DNA of 64,000 nt from assembly GCA_035192965.1 (NCBI GenBank), contig CP136571.1:3800501-3864500 (forward strand). Direction: 5' to 3'. This stretch comes from Fuscovulum sp. (GTDB taxonomy: Bacteria; Pseudomonadota; Alphaproteobacteria; Rhodobacterales; Rhodobacteraceae). This document shows positions 26,222 through 34,603 of this stretch, piece after piece. The notes beneath the pieces are model-generated. The model had not been told where the DNA came from. It made no database searches and saw only the letters and a list, made by a program, of their open reading frames with translations. Each line of letters begins with the position of its first letter. Positions within the stretch are counted from its first letter, which is position 1. Made by a program: the position numbers and the translations under genes.

Positions 26222-27442
26222 GTGCGACCATTGGCCGAGACGATGCCGGATCGTCACGCCCCCGAAGCCGCTGGCTTTCGGGGGTCGAACCAGTCCGGCA
26301 TGCGCGCCCATAACGAAAGGCTGGTGCTGTCGATCCTGCGCCAGCAGGGGCCGTTGGCCAAGTCCGATCTGGCGCGGATCACCGGCCTGTCGGTGCAGAC
26401 CGTATCTGTCATCATGCGCAGTCTGGAACAGGATGGCCTGCTGCTGCGGGGCGAGCCGATCCGCGGCCGCATCGGCCAGCCGTCGGTGCCGATGTCGCTG
26501 GATGCGGAAGGCGCGTTTTTCCTTGGGCTGAAGATCGGGCGACGGTCGGCTGATCTGATGCTGGTCGATTTTCTGGGTCGTGTGCGCGCCACGCGCCGCC
26601 GTATCTATCGCTATCCGACCCCCGATATCGTGGTGGCTTTCGTCACCGATGCCCTGCCCGCCGTTCTGGCCATGCTGCCCGGCGCGCAGCGCGACAGGGT
26701 AGGTGGCATGGGCATCGCCATGCCGTTCCAGCTGTGGAACTGGGTGCATTACCTTGGCGCGCCACAGGCTGAAATGGACAGTTGGCGCAACCGCGACATC
26801 AACGCTGAAATCGCCGCCATCGCCGGGATGCCCGTCCATGTGCAGAACGACGCCACCGCCGCCTGCGGGGCGGAGCTGGTTTTTGGCACGGGCGAAAAGC
26901 CCAAGGATTTCCTGTATTTCTATTTTGGTACCTTCATCGGTGGCGGGCTGGTCCTGAACGGCCAGTTGTTCACCGGACGCACCGGCAATGCCGGGGGCGT
27001 GGGTCCCATGCCCGTGCCCGGCCCGGATGGCACCCTGCAACGCCTGTTCGACGTGGCGTCGATGTCGCGGCTGGCCGAACAGATGGAAGCCGCCGGCGAA
27101 AGCGCAGATCACCTGTGGGAACAGCATCTGGAATGGCGCGTATCGCCCGATATTCTGGATGACTGGATCGGCCATGCCGCCGAGGGGTTGGCCTATGCCA
27201 CCCTGTCCGCCGCAGCTTTGGTGGAACTGGAGGCCGTGATGATCGACGGCTGGATGCCCACCGATGTGCGGGCCGAAATCACCCGCCGCACCCATGCCGC
27301 GCTGTCACGCCTTGATCTGTCGGGGGTGGAACAACCGCAGGTCCGCGAAGGCACCGTCGGGGCCGAGGCGCGCGCGCTGGGGGCTGCCGCCATCCCGCTG
27401 GCCCAGCGCTATTTGATCGACCCTGCTGCTGCGCAGGGCTGA
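26222..27442 (+). CDS. ROK family transcriptional regulator of the frc operon
   Basis: A 406-residue regulator: an N-terminal winged helix (RLVLSILRQQGPLAKSDLARITGLSVQTVSVIMRSLEQDGLL) joined to a ROK sugar-sensing domain (HVQNDATAACGAELVFGTG; FGTFIGGGLVLNGQLFTGRTGNAG). The usual ROK zinc motif CxCGxxGCxE is not present; the region reads GPMPVPGPDGTLQRLFDVAS. I chose GTG at 26222 because GGGAGGAG is immediately upstream. By position it is the likely fructose-responsive repressor (FrcR-like) of frcBCA. Confidence 0.88.
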   Translation: MRPLAETMPDRHAPEAAGFRGSNQSGMRAHNERLVLSILRQQGPLAKSDLARITGLSVQTVSVIMRSLEQDGLLLRGEPIRGRIGQPSVPMSLDAEGAFFLGLKIGRRSADLMLVDFLGRVRATRRRIYRYPTPDIVVAFVTDALPAVLAMLPGAQRDRVGGMGIAMPFQLWNWVHYLGAPQAEMDSWRNRDINAEIAAIAGMPVHVQNDATAACGAELVFGTGEKPKDFLYFYFGTFIGGGLVLNGQLFTGRTGNAGGVGPMPVPGPDGTLQRLFDVASMSRLAEQMEAAGESADHLWEQHLEWRVSPDILDDWIGHAAEGLAYATLSAAALVELEAVMIDGWMPTDVRAEITRRTHAALSRLDLSGVEQPQVREGTVGAEARALGAAAIPLAQRYLIDPAAAQG

Positions 27443-27664
27443 CCTGCGGGCCACCATACAGGCGCGCGCATCCCGACCACCCGCCGCACCGCGATGCCGA
27501 AAACGGCCCCAAACCTGCGTTTTTGCTGCAACAGCGTCTTGATCTGATCGAACATTTTGCACAGATGGGGGGTGTCCGTGCCAAAGGTGGCCTAATCTTT
27601 GCGCGGTTCCTGCCGAAGAGGAGTGTGCGTCGCGGACACGACGCTAAGGGAGTAAAATTTCTCG

Positions 27665-30505
27665 ATGACCCTTGCGTTGATTGCCGCCCTGCCCTTTCTC
27701 GGCGCCTTGTTGCCGGGCCTCCTGATCCGTTCCGGCCGCACTGCCTGTGCCACCGTAACCGGTTCGGTCACCGCCTTGGCGCTGGTGCTGCTGGCGATGC
27801 AGGCCCCTGCCGTGCTGCGCGGCGAAGTGGTGCAGACCCGCATCGAATGGATCCCCTCGCTCGGCCTGAACGTGAATTTCATGCTCGATGGGCTGGGCCT
27901 GCTGTTTGCGGGGCTGATCCTTGGCATCGGCCTGCTGATCATCCTTTACGCCCGTTTCTACCTGTCGAAATCCGATCCGATGGGGGTGTTCTACACCTAT
28001 CTGATGCTGTTTCAGGGCGCGATGGTGGGGATCGTGCTTTCGGACAACATCCTGATGTTGCTGATCTTCTGGGAACTGACCTCGCTGTCGTCCTTCCTGC
28101 TGATCGGGTTCTGGAAACACCTGCCCGAAGGGCGGCAGGGCGCGCGCATGGCGCTGGCCGTCACCGGCGGCGGCGGGCTGGCGCTGATCGGGGGGATGCT
28201 GATCCTTGGCAATATTGCAGGCAGCTATGACCTGTCGGTCATCCTGACGCAGAAAGAGGTGATTCAGGCCTCCGACTGGTATCTGCCCGCGCTGATCCTG
28301 ATCCTGCTGGGCTGTTTCACCAAATCCGCGCAATTCCCGTTCCATTTCTGGCTTCCGCACGCCATGGCCGCGCCAACCCCGGTTTCGGCCTATCTGCATT
28401 CGGCCACCATGGTGAAGGCGGGCATCTTCCTGATGGCGCGGCTTTGGCCCGTGCTGGCGGGTACGCCGGAATGGTTCTGGATCGTCACATCGGCGGGCCT
28501 GATCACCATGCTGATCGGCGCCAAGATCGCCTTCTTCAAGGATGACCTGAAGGCATTGCTGGCCTTTTCCACCGTCAGCCACCTTGGCCTGATCACCATG
28601 CTGCTGGGCATGGGCACGGCCAAGGCCGCAACCGTGGCGGTGTTTCACATCATCAACCACGCCACCTTCAAGGCCGCGCTCTTCATGACCGCCGGGATCG
28701 TGGACCATGAGACACACACTCGCGATCTGAAGCGGCTGGGTGGCTTGCGCCATCTGATGCCCATCACCTTTACCATCGCGGGCATTGCCGCGCTGTCCAT
28801 GGCGGGCATCCCGCCGTTCAACGGGTTCCTGTCCAAGGAAATGATGCTGGAAGAGGCCGCGCATACCGCACTTGGACCGGTCTGGCTGCTGCCGCTGCTG
28901 GCCACCGCAGGGGCGCTCTTTTCGGTCGCCTACAGCTTTCGCTTCCTGTCCCATGCCTTTCTGGGGCCGAAGCGCGATGATTACCCCCACACCCCGCATG
29001 ATCCGGGCTTTGGCCTTTGGGCGGCACCGGCCTTTCTTTGCCTGCTGGTCATCCTGATCGGCCTGATCCCCATGACCTCTGCCGCATGGCTGGTGGATGT
29101 GGCGGCCAGCGCCGTTACCGGGGCCGAGGCTGAGGTGCATATCAAGCATTGGCACGGCCTGTATTCCCCCGCCTTGTGGATGTCGCTGGCGGCGGTGGGC
29201 GGGGGCTTTGCGCTGCTGGCGGCCTTCCGCCCGATGCGCGCCCTGTGGGACGCCACCCCGCGCCCCGAGGCGAAGGTCATCTTTGACGCGATCATGGAAC
29301 CGCTGGTTGCCGCCGCGCGCGCCGTCACCCAGGCGCTGCATAACGGGTCACTCACCCGCGCGGTGGCGATCGGCACCGTGGCGATCACGGCGGCCTGCCT
29401 TTGGGCCTTTGCGGGCGGGACACATACCCCCGGCACCCGCGCCATGCTGCCGCTGGAACCCGTGCCGCTGATCGGCTGGGGCCTGCTGATGTGCGCGGTC
29501 GTCGGGGTGGTCTTGACCCATCGCAACCGCCTGATGTCGCTGATCCTGATCGGGATTATCGGGCTGATCATCTCGCTCGGCTTTGCATGGCTGTCGGCAC
29601 CCGACCTCGCGCTTACCCAGATCACGGTCGAGGTGGTGACGGTGGTCTTCATGCTGCTGGCGCTGAACTTCCTGCCGAAGGAAACGCCGCGTGAAAGCAG
29701 CCCGTTCCGCCGGGGCCGTGATGCGGTGGTGGCGATTGCGGCGGGCGCGGGCATCGGCGGGCTGGCCTATGCCATCATGACGCGCGACTTCGCCTTTCCG
29801 TCGATTTCCGCCTATCACCTTGCCCAGTCGAAACCCGGCGCGGGCGGCACCAATGCGGTGAACACGATCATCGTGGATTTCCGGGGCTATGATACCTTTG
29901 GTGAGATCATCGTTCTGGGGATCGCCGCGCTGCTGATCTATGCGCTGGTCGAGGCGCTGCTGAAACCCGGCACCGCGAATGACCGCTTGCTTGCCATGCC
30001 AGTGCGCGCTGATCGCGCCGGCGACCGCCACCCGCTTTTGATGGTGATGGCCACGCGCTTTTTGCTGCCGGTGGCGATGATGATCGGGGTGTTCCTGTAT
30101 TTCCGGGGCCATAACCTGCCCGGCGGCGGCTTTGTGGCGGGGCTGGTCTTCGCCATCGCCACGGTCATGCAATACATGGCCTCCGGCCTTGGCTGGACCG
30201 AGGCGCGCCAGCGCATCGAATACCACGCGCTGATCGCTGCGGGTGTGCTGGTCGCCGCCGCCGCAGGGGTGGGATCGTGGCTGTTCGGCGCGCCCTTCCT
30301 GTCGTCCAGCTACACCTATGTGCACCTATGGCCGCTGGAAGAGTTTGAACTGGCCACCGCCGCGATCTTCGATTTGGGTGTCTTCCTCTGCGTGCTGGGC
30401 GCGGTGCTTCTGGCGCTGAACTCGCTCAGCCGGATGGCCCGCCGTGCGGGGGAAACGGTCAGCGCCGATCCCTACTCCGTCGATCGCCCGGAAGGAGGGA
30501 ACTGA
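27665..30505 (+). CDS. phaAB: Mrp/Pha cation:proton antiporter subunit A (fused A+B)
   Basis: A 946-residue membrane protein. The N-terminal ~600 residues are the proton-conducting MrpA/NuoL-like domain (ILMLLIFWELTSLSSFLLIGFWKH; GCFTKSAQFPFHFWLPHAM-AAPTPVSAYLHSATMVKAG; GMAGIPPFNGFLSKE). The middle holds the MrpA-specific C-terminal part, and the last ~150 residues are an MnhB-type domain (LPVAMMIGVFLYFRGHNLPGGGF). The A/B fusion is typical of Pha systems in Alphaproteobacteria. The spacing between AAGGGAG and the ATG is long (about 12 nt). First gene of a six-gene operon. Confidence 0.95.
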   Translation: MTLALIAALPFLGALLPGLLIRSGRTACATVTGSVTALALVLLAMQAPAVLRGEVVQTRIEWIPSLGLNVNFMLDGLGLLFAGLILGIGLLIILYARFYLSKSDPMGVFYTYLMLFQGAMVGIVLSDNILMLLIFWELTSLSSFLLIGFWKHLPEGRQGARMALAVTGGGGLALIGGMLILGNIAGSYDLSVILTQKEVIQASDWYLPALILILLGCFTKSAQFPFHFWLPHAMAAPTPVSAYLHSATMVKAGIFLMARLWPVLAGTPEWFWIVTSAGLITMLIGAKIAFFKDDLKALLAFSTVSHLGLITMLLGMGTAKAATVAVFHIINHATFKAALFMTAGIVDHETHTRDLKRLGGLRHLMPITFTIAGIAALSMAGIPPFNGFLSKEMMLEEAAHTALGPVWLLPLLATAGALFSVAYSFRFLSHAFLGPKRDDYPHTPHDPGFGLWAAPAFLCLLVILIGLIPMTSAAWLVDVAASAVTGAEAEVHIKHWHGLYSPALWMSLAAVGGGFALLAAFRPMRALWDATPRPEAKVIFDAIMEPLVAAARAVTQALHNGSLTRAVAIGTVAITAACLWAFAGGTHTPGTRAMLPLEPVPLIGWGLLMCAVVGVVLTHRNRLMSLILIGIIGLIISLGFAWLSAPDLALTQITVEVVTVVFMLLALNFLPKETPRESSPFRRGRDAVVAIAAGAGIGGLAYAIMTRDFAFPSISAYHLAQSKPGAGGTNAVNTIIVDFRGYDTFGEIIVLGIAALLIYALVEALLKPGTANDRLLAMPVRADRAGDRHPLLMVMATRFLLPVAMMIGVFLYFRGHNLPGGGFVAGLVFAIATVMQYMASGLGWTEARQRIEYHALIAAGVLVAAAAGVGSWLFGAPFLSSSYTYVHLWPLEEFELATAAIFDLGVFLCVLGAVLLALNSLSRMARRAGETVSADPYSVDRPEGGN

Positions 30506-30506
30506 T

Positions 30507-30851
30507 ATGGAAGCCCTGATCGCCATCTCCATCGGCACCCTTACCGCATCGGGCATCTACCTGATGCTGCGCCAGCGCACCTTTCCCGTGATCATCGGGC
30601 TGACGCTGCTGTCCTATGCTGTCAACGTCTTCATCTTTGCCGCCGGTCGCCTTGTCCCCGGCCTGCCCGCCATCATCGCCAAGGATGCGGCGGGCTATAC
30701 CGATCCGCTGCCGCAGGCGCTGGTGCTGACGGCCATCGTGATTTCCTTCGGGATGACCGCAGTGATCGTGCTGATGTCCTTGGGGGCATGGCTGGAATCC
30801 GGCCATGACAAGGTCGACATGGACGAAGACGAAGGGGAGATGGGCAAATGA
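30507..30851 (+). CDS. phaC: Mrp/Pha antiporter subunit C
   Basis: A 114-residue NuoK-like membrane subunit with three helices (TASGIYLMLRQRTFPVIIGLTLLSYAVNVFIF; DPLPQALVLTAIVISFGMTAVIVLMSLG) and a charged acidic tail. GGAGGGA lies before the ATG at 30507, one base after the phaAB stop codon. It overlaps phaD by 4 bp. Confidence 0.94.
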   Translation: MEALIAISIGTLTASGIYLMLRQRTFPVIIGLTLLSYAVNVFIFAAGRLVPGLPAIIAKDAAGYTDPLPQALVLTAIVISFGMTAVIVLMSLGAWLESGHDKVDMDEDEGEMGK

Positions 30852-32356
30852 TGGATCACTGGATCATCGCCCCCGTCGCGCTGCCCGCGATACTTGCGCC
30901 GCTGATCGTGCTGATCATGCGCAACGACCTGACGCTGCAACGCATCTTTGCGGTTGGCGGAACGCTGGCCATGTTGGCGATTTCCGCAGCCCTGCTCTGG
31001 TCGGCCAGCCATAACCCGCCCGAGGCCTATTTCCTGGGCAACTGGCCCGCGCCTTTCGGCATCGTGCTGATGCTGGACAGGCTGTCGGCCATGATGTTGC
31101 TGCTGACGGCGGTGCTGGCGCTGGCGGTGCAGCTTTACGCCATCGCGACCGATTGGGATGCGCGCGGGCGGCATTTCCACGCGCTGTTCCTGTTTCAGAT
31201 GATGGGCATCAACGGTGCCTTTCTGACCGCCGACGCCTTCAACCTGTTCGTCTTCTTCGAAGTGCTGCTGATCGCCTCTTACGGGCTGATGATCCACGGT
31301 GCGGGCAAGGACCGGTTGCGCGCGGGCGTGCAATACATCGCCTTCAACCTGATCGCCTCGACCCTGTTCCTGTTCGCGCTGGCCACGATCTATGCCGTCA
31401 CCGGCACGCTGAACATGGCCGATATCGCGCTAAAGGTCGCCACCCTGCCCGAGGGTGAGGCCGGGCTGATCCGGGTGGCTGCCATCCTGATGCTGTCGGT
31501 CTTTGCCATCAAGGGCGCGCTGGTGCCGCTGCAATTCTGGCTGCCCGGCACCTATGCCAATGCGCCCGGCCCTGTGGCCGCGCTGTTCGCCATCATGACC
31601 AAGGTCGGCGCCTATGCCATCCTGCGCACCACGACGCTGATCTTCCCGCCCGACACGGCTGCGACCGGCAGCATGGTGGCCGATCTGATGCTGCCCGCCG
31701 CACTGGTGACGCTGGCGGTGGGGTCCATCGGTATTCTAGGGGCCACGACCCTACCGCGTCTGGCCGCCTTTGCCGGGATCGCGTCGATGGGCACGCTGTT
31801 CACGGCGTTTTCCGCCTTTACCCCGCAGGCCACGGCGGCGGGGCTTTACTACCTGCTGCATTCCACCCTTGCCACGGCGGCGATCTTCCTGATCGCCGAT
31901 CTGGTCAGCGACCGGCGCGGCAGCGGGGCACTGACAGCCCAGCCCCGCTTTGCCCAGCAGGGCCTGATCGCGGCCTTCTTCTTTGCCAATGCCATCGCGC
32001 TGGCGGGGATGCCGCCCTTGTCGGGCTTCATCGGCAAACTGCTGGTGATGGATGCGCTGCGCGACAACCTTGCCCTGATCTGGACGGTGATCCTTGTCTC
32101 GTCTTTCCTGATGGTGCTGGGCTTTGCCCGCGCGGGTTCGGTCCTGTTCTGGAAATCCCACGCCACGGGTGAGGCTGTTACCACCGATCAACGGGCCGAG
32201 CCGCTGGCCTTTGTCGCCGCTGGCGGTTTGCTGGCGGGTCTGGTCCTGCTGACGGTCTTTGCAGGCCCGGTCATGGCCTGGCTGGATATCACCGCCGCCG
32301 CCCTGCACGCGCCCGATGCCTATATCGCGGCCAATCAGTTGCAAGAGGTGAACTGA
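30848..32356 (+). CDS. phaD: Mrp/Pha antiporter subunit D
   Basis: A 502-residue NuoN/NuoM-like proton-translocating subunit with about fourteen helices. Family segments include FNLFVFFEVLLIASYGLMIHGAG, FAIKGALVPLQFWLPGTYANAPGPVAALFAIMTKVGAYA and GMPPLSGFIGKLLVMDALR. The conserved Glu of FFE and Lys of FAIKG and TKVGAY are present. Its start overlaps phaC (ATGATG at 30848). Confidence 0.95.
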   Translation: MMDHWIIAPVALPAILAPLIVLIMRNDLTLQRIFAVGGTLAMLAISAALLWSASHNPPEAYFLGNWPAPFGIVLMLDRLSAMMLLLTAVLALAVQLYAIATDWDARGRHFHALFLFQMMGINGAFLTADAFNLFVFFEVLLIASYGLMIHGAGKDRLRAGVQYIAFNLIASTLFLFALATIYAVTGTLNMADIALKVATLPEGEAGLIRVAAILMLSVFAIKGALVPLQFWLPGTYANAPGPVAALFAIMTKVGAYAILRTTTLIFPPDTAATGSMVADLMLPAALVTLAVGSIGILGATTLPRLAAFAGIASMGTLFTAFSAFTPQATAAGLYYLLHSTLATAAIFLIADLVSDRRGSGALTAQPRFAQQGLIAAFFFANAIALAGMPPLSGFIGKLLVMDALRDNLALIWTVILVSSFLMVLGFARAGSVLFWKSHATGEAVTTDQRAEPLAFVAAGGLLAGLVLLTVFAGPVMAWLDITAAALHAPDAYIAANQLQEVN

Positions 32357-32357
32357 C

Positions 32358-32849
32358 ATGCTCCGCCGCCTCTATCCGCATCCTTATCTGTCGCTGTTTC
32401 TGGTGCTGACCTGGTTCCTGCTGGTCAATCAGTGGAAGCTGGGCAGCCTTGTCATGGCGATCTTTCTTGCCACCGTCATCCCGCTGATCACCGCGCCCTA
32501 TTGGCCCCATCGCCCCCGCCTGAACAGCATGCCCGCCCTGCTGTCTTATGTGGCGCTGGTGGTCTGGGACGTGATCATTGCCAACATTCAGGTGGCCAAG
32601 ATCGTGCTGTTCATGCCGCGCGACAAGATCCAGTCCGCCTGGGTGCGCGTGCCGATCGAACTGAAATCACCCGAGGCGATTGCCCTGCTGGCCGGAACCA
32701 TCACCATGACCCCCGGCACGGTGACCGCCGACATGTCCGCCTGCGGGCGGGTGCTGCTGATCCATTCCCTGCACGCGCCCGACCCTGACGCCATCCGCGA
32801 CGACATCAAGTCGCGCTATGAAACCCGGCTGAAGAGGATCTTTGAATGA
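32358..32849 (+). CDS. phaE: Mrp/Pha antiporter subunit E
   Basis: A 163-residue membrane subunit (MnhE family) with N-terminal helices and a cytoplasmic C-terminal domain: ELKSPEAIALLAGTITMTPGTVTADMSACGRVLLIHSLHAPD. The ITMTPGT segment is diagnostic. It starts one base after the phaD stop codon and overlaps phaF by 4 bp. Confidence 0.95.
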   Translation: MLRRLYPHPYLSLFLVLTWFLLVNQWKLGSLVMAIFLATVIPLITAPYWPHRPRLNSMPALLSYVALVVWDVIIANIQVAKIVLFMPRDKIQSAWVRVPIELKSPEAIALLAGTITMTPGTVTADMSACGRVLLIHSLHAPDPDAIRDDIKSRYETRLKRIFE

Positions 32850-33115
32850 TCACCTATGCCCTTGGCTTCGCCCTTGTCTGCTTTGGCATCGGCCTGATCC
32901 TGAACCTGTGGCGGCTGGCCGTCGGCCCCACTGTGGCCGACCGCATCCTTGCACTGGATACGATGGTGGTGAACGTCATCGCCATCATCGTGCTGAACGG
33001 GATTCACACCGGGCAAGGCATCAATTTCGAAGCGGCCATGCTGTTTGCCCTGACCGGCTTTGTCAGCACGGTCGCCTTTTGCAAGTACCTGCTGCGGGGG
33101 AGCGTGATCGAATGA
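32846..33115 (+). CDS. phaF: Mrp/Pha antiporter subunit F
   Basis: An 89-residue three-helix subunit (MnhF family): LNLWRLAVGPTVADRILALDTMVVNVIAIIVLNGI. The GPTVADRILALD segment is typical. It overlaps phaE and phaG by 4 bp each (ATGA). Confidence 0.95.
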   Translation: MITYALGFALVCFGIGLILNLWRLAVGPTVADRILALDTMVVNVIAIIVLNGIHTGQGINFEAAMLFALTGFVSTVAFCKYLLRGSVIE

Positions 33116-33504
33116 CCTTCGGCCTTGAAATCGCGCTTTCCATCCTTCTGGTTGTCGGCGGCCTGTTTGGCCTGACGGGCAGCTATGGCCTGATCCGGCT
33201 GAAAGACCGTATGCAGCGCCTGCACGCGCCGACCAAGGCGTCGACCGTCGGCCTTGGCACGGCGCTGCTGGCCTCCATGTTCCACGGGTTGATGATCGGC
33301 ACCGGGTTTTCCTGGCAAGAGGTGCTGGTGATGATCTTCATTTTCGTCACCGCCCCGATCACCGCGAATTACCTGTCCAAGGTGCATCTGCAATCGCGCC
33401 ACTATGACGGGCAAACCCCGACCACGGGCGTCAGCCGCGACTGGGCCACCTTCGACACCGCCCCGCAAGAGGCAGAACCGCTGCTTCCCAGCCGCGATTC
33501 CTGA
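33112..33504 (+). CDS. phaG: Mrp/Pha antiporter subunit G
   Basis: A 130-residue subunit (MnhG family) with three helices and a hydrophilic C-terminus: LTGSYGLIRLKDRMQRLHAPTKASTVGLG and IFIFVTAPITANYLSKVHLQ. It completes the heteromeric antiporter, which exports Na+ (or K+) in exchange for protons for pH and salt homeostasis. Confidence 0.95.
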   Translation: MTFGLEIALSILLVVGGLFGLTGSYGLIRLKDRMQRLHAPTKASTVGLGTALLASMFHGLMIGTGFSWQEVLVMIFIFVTAPITANYLSKVHLQSRHYDGQTPTTGVSRDWATFDTAPQEAEPLLPSRDS

Positions 33505-33535
33505 CCATAAGGTCAAAATTCTGCCCATCGCGGCA

Positions 33536-33555
33536 CCCCCGCCCTTGCGCGGGGG
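33536..33555. terminator. hairpin between phaG and deoC
   Basis: CCCCCGC-CCTTGC-GCGGGGG, a perfect 7-bp stem without a T-run, 30 bp past the phaG stop codon. It may be a weak or factor-assisted terminator. Confidence 0.45.
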
Positions 33556-33597
33556 CGCGTGGCGTTGCATCTTCGCCCGGTCCGAAGGGAGGACCGC

Positions 33598-34599
33598 GTG
33601 CAGACACTCACCCCCAGCCAGACTGACCACGGCCAAGCCCAGCTTCCGCAGGTCGCCCATCCGCGCAATCCCGGCATGCCGCTGGATCTGGATTGGGTCG
33701 CCGCCGTGCAGGCCAACACTTCGGCCATCGAACGCCGCGCCGCCACCTTGGGTGGCCGCCGGTCGGTGAAAAAGGAATTTCAGGCGGCATGGCTGCTCAA
33801 AGCCGTCAGCCTGATCGACCTGACCACCCTGTCGGGCGATGATACCGCAGGCCGGGTGCAGCGCCTTTGTGCCAAGGCACGCCAGCCGGTCGCGCCCTGG
33901 ATGCTGGAAAAGCTGGGGATGGAGGGGCTGAAGACCGGCGCCGTCTGCGTCTATCACGATATGGTGGAAACCGCCGTGCGCGCGCTGGAGGGATCGGGGA
34001 TTCCCGTCGCCGCCGTATCCACCGGATTTCCCGCTGGCCTGTCGCCCTATCACCTGCGCATCGCCGAAATCGGCGAAAGCGTGAAGGCCGGGGCGCAGGA
34101 AATCGACATCGTCATTTCCCGCCGCCATGTCCTTACCGGCAACTGGCAGGCGCTCTATGATGAGATGCGCGAAATGCGCGAGGCCTGCGGTCCCGCCCAT
34201 GTGAAGGCCATCCTTGCCACGGGCGAATTGGCCACCCTGCGGAACGTGGCCCGTGCGTCGCTGGTCTGCATGATGGCAGGGGCGGATTTCATCAAGACAT
34301 CGACCGGCAAGGAAAGCGTCAACGCCACCCTGCCCGTGACGCTGACCATGATCCGCGCCATCCGCGACTATCAGGATCGGACAGGGGTAAAGGTCGGCTA
34401 CAAACCCGCCGGCGGCATCGCCAAGGCCAAGGATGCGCTGCTTTATCTGGCGCTGATGAAGGATGAGTTGGGCCACCCTTGGCTGCAACCCGATCTGTTC
34501 CGCTTCGGCGCGTCGTCCCTGCTGGGCGATATCGAACGCCAGCTGGAACATTACCTGACCGGCCACTATTCGGCCGCCAACCGCCACGCGATGGGATAA
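33598..34599 (+). CDS. deoC: deoxyribose-phosphate aldolase
   Basis: Cleaves 2-deoxyribose-5-phosphate to glyceraldehyde-3-phosphate and acetaldehyde. The 333-residue protein has the Schiff-base lysine in ADFIKTSTGK, the second lysine in KVGYKPAGGI, and EIDIVISRRHVLTGNW. It belongs to the long form with an N-terminal extension. GTG at 33598 is chosen because GGGAGG lies 6 nt upstream. It is 4 bp upstream of an ALDH16 gene, which could remove the acetaldehyde. Confidence 0.95.
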   Translation: MQTLTPSQTDHGQAQLPQVAHPRNPGMPLDLDWVAAVQANTSAIERRAATLGGRRSVKKEFQAAWLLKAVSLIDLTTLSGDDTAGRVQRLCAKARQPVAPWMLEKLGMEGLKTGAVCVYHDMVETAVRALEGSGIPVAAVSTGFPAGLSPYHLRIAEIGESVKAGAQEIDIVISRRHVLTGNWQALYDEMREMREACGPAHVKAILATGELATLRNVARASLVCMMAGADFIKTSTGKESVNATLPVTLTMIRAIRDYQDRTGVKVGYKPAGGIAKAKDALLYLALMKDELGHPWLQPDLFRFGASSLLGDIERQLEHYLTGHYSAANRHAMG

Positions 34600-34603
34600 A
34601 TCC

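Noticed and set aside
27644..29341. 565-codon minus-strand frame
   Set aside because: Antisense shadow of phaAB with no recognisable motifs.
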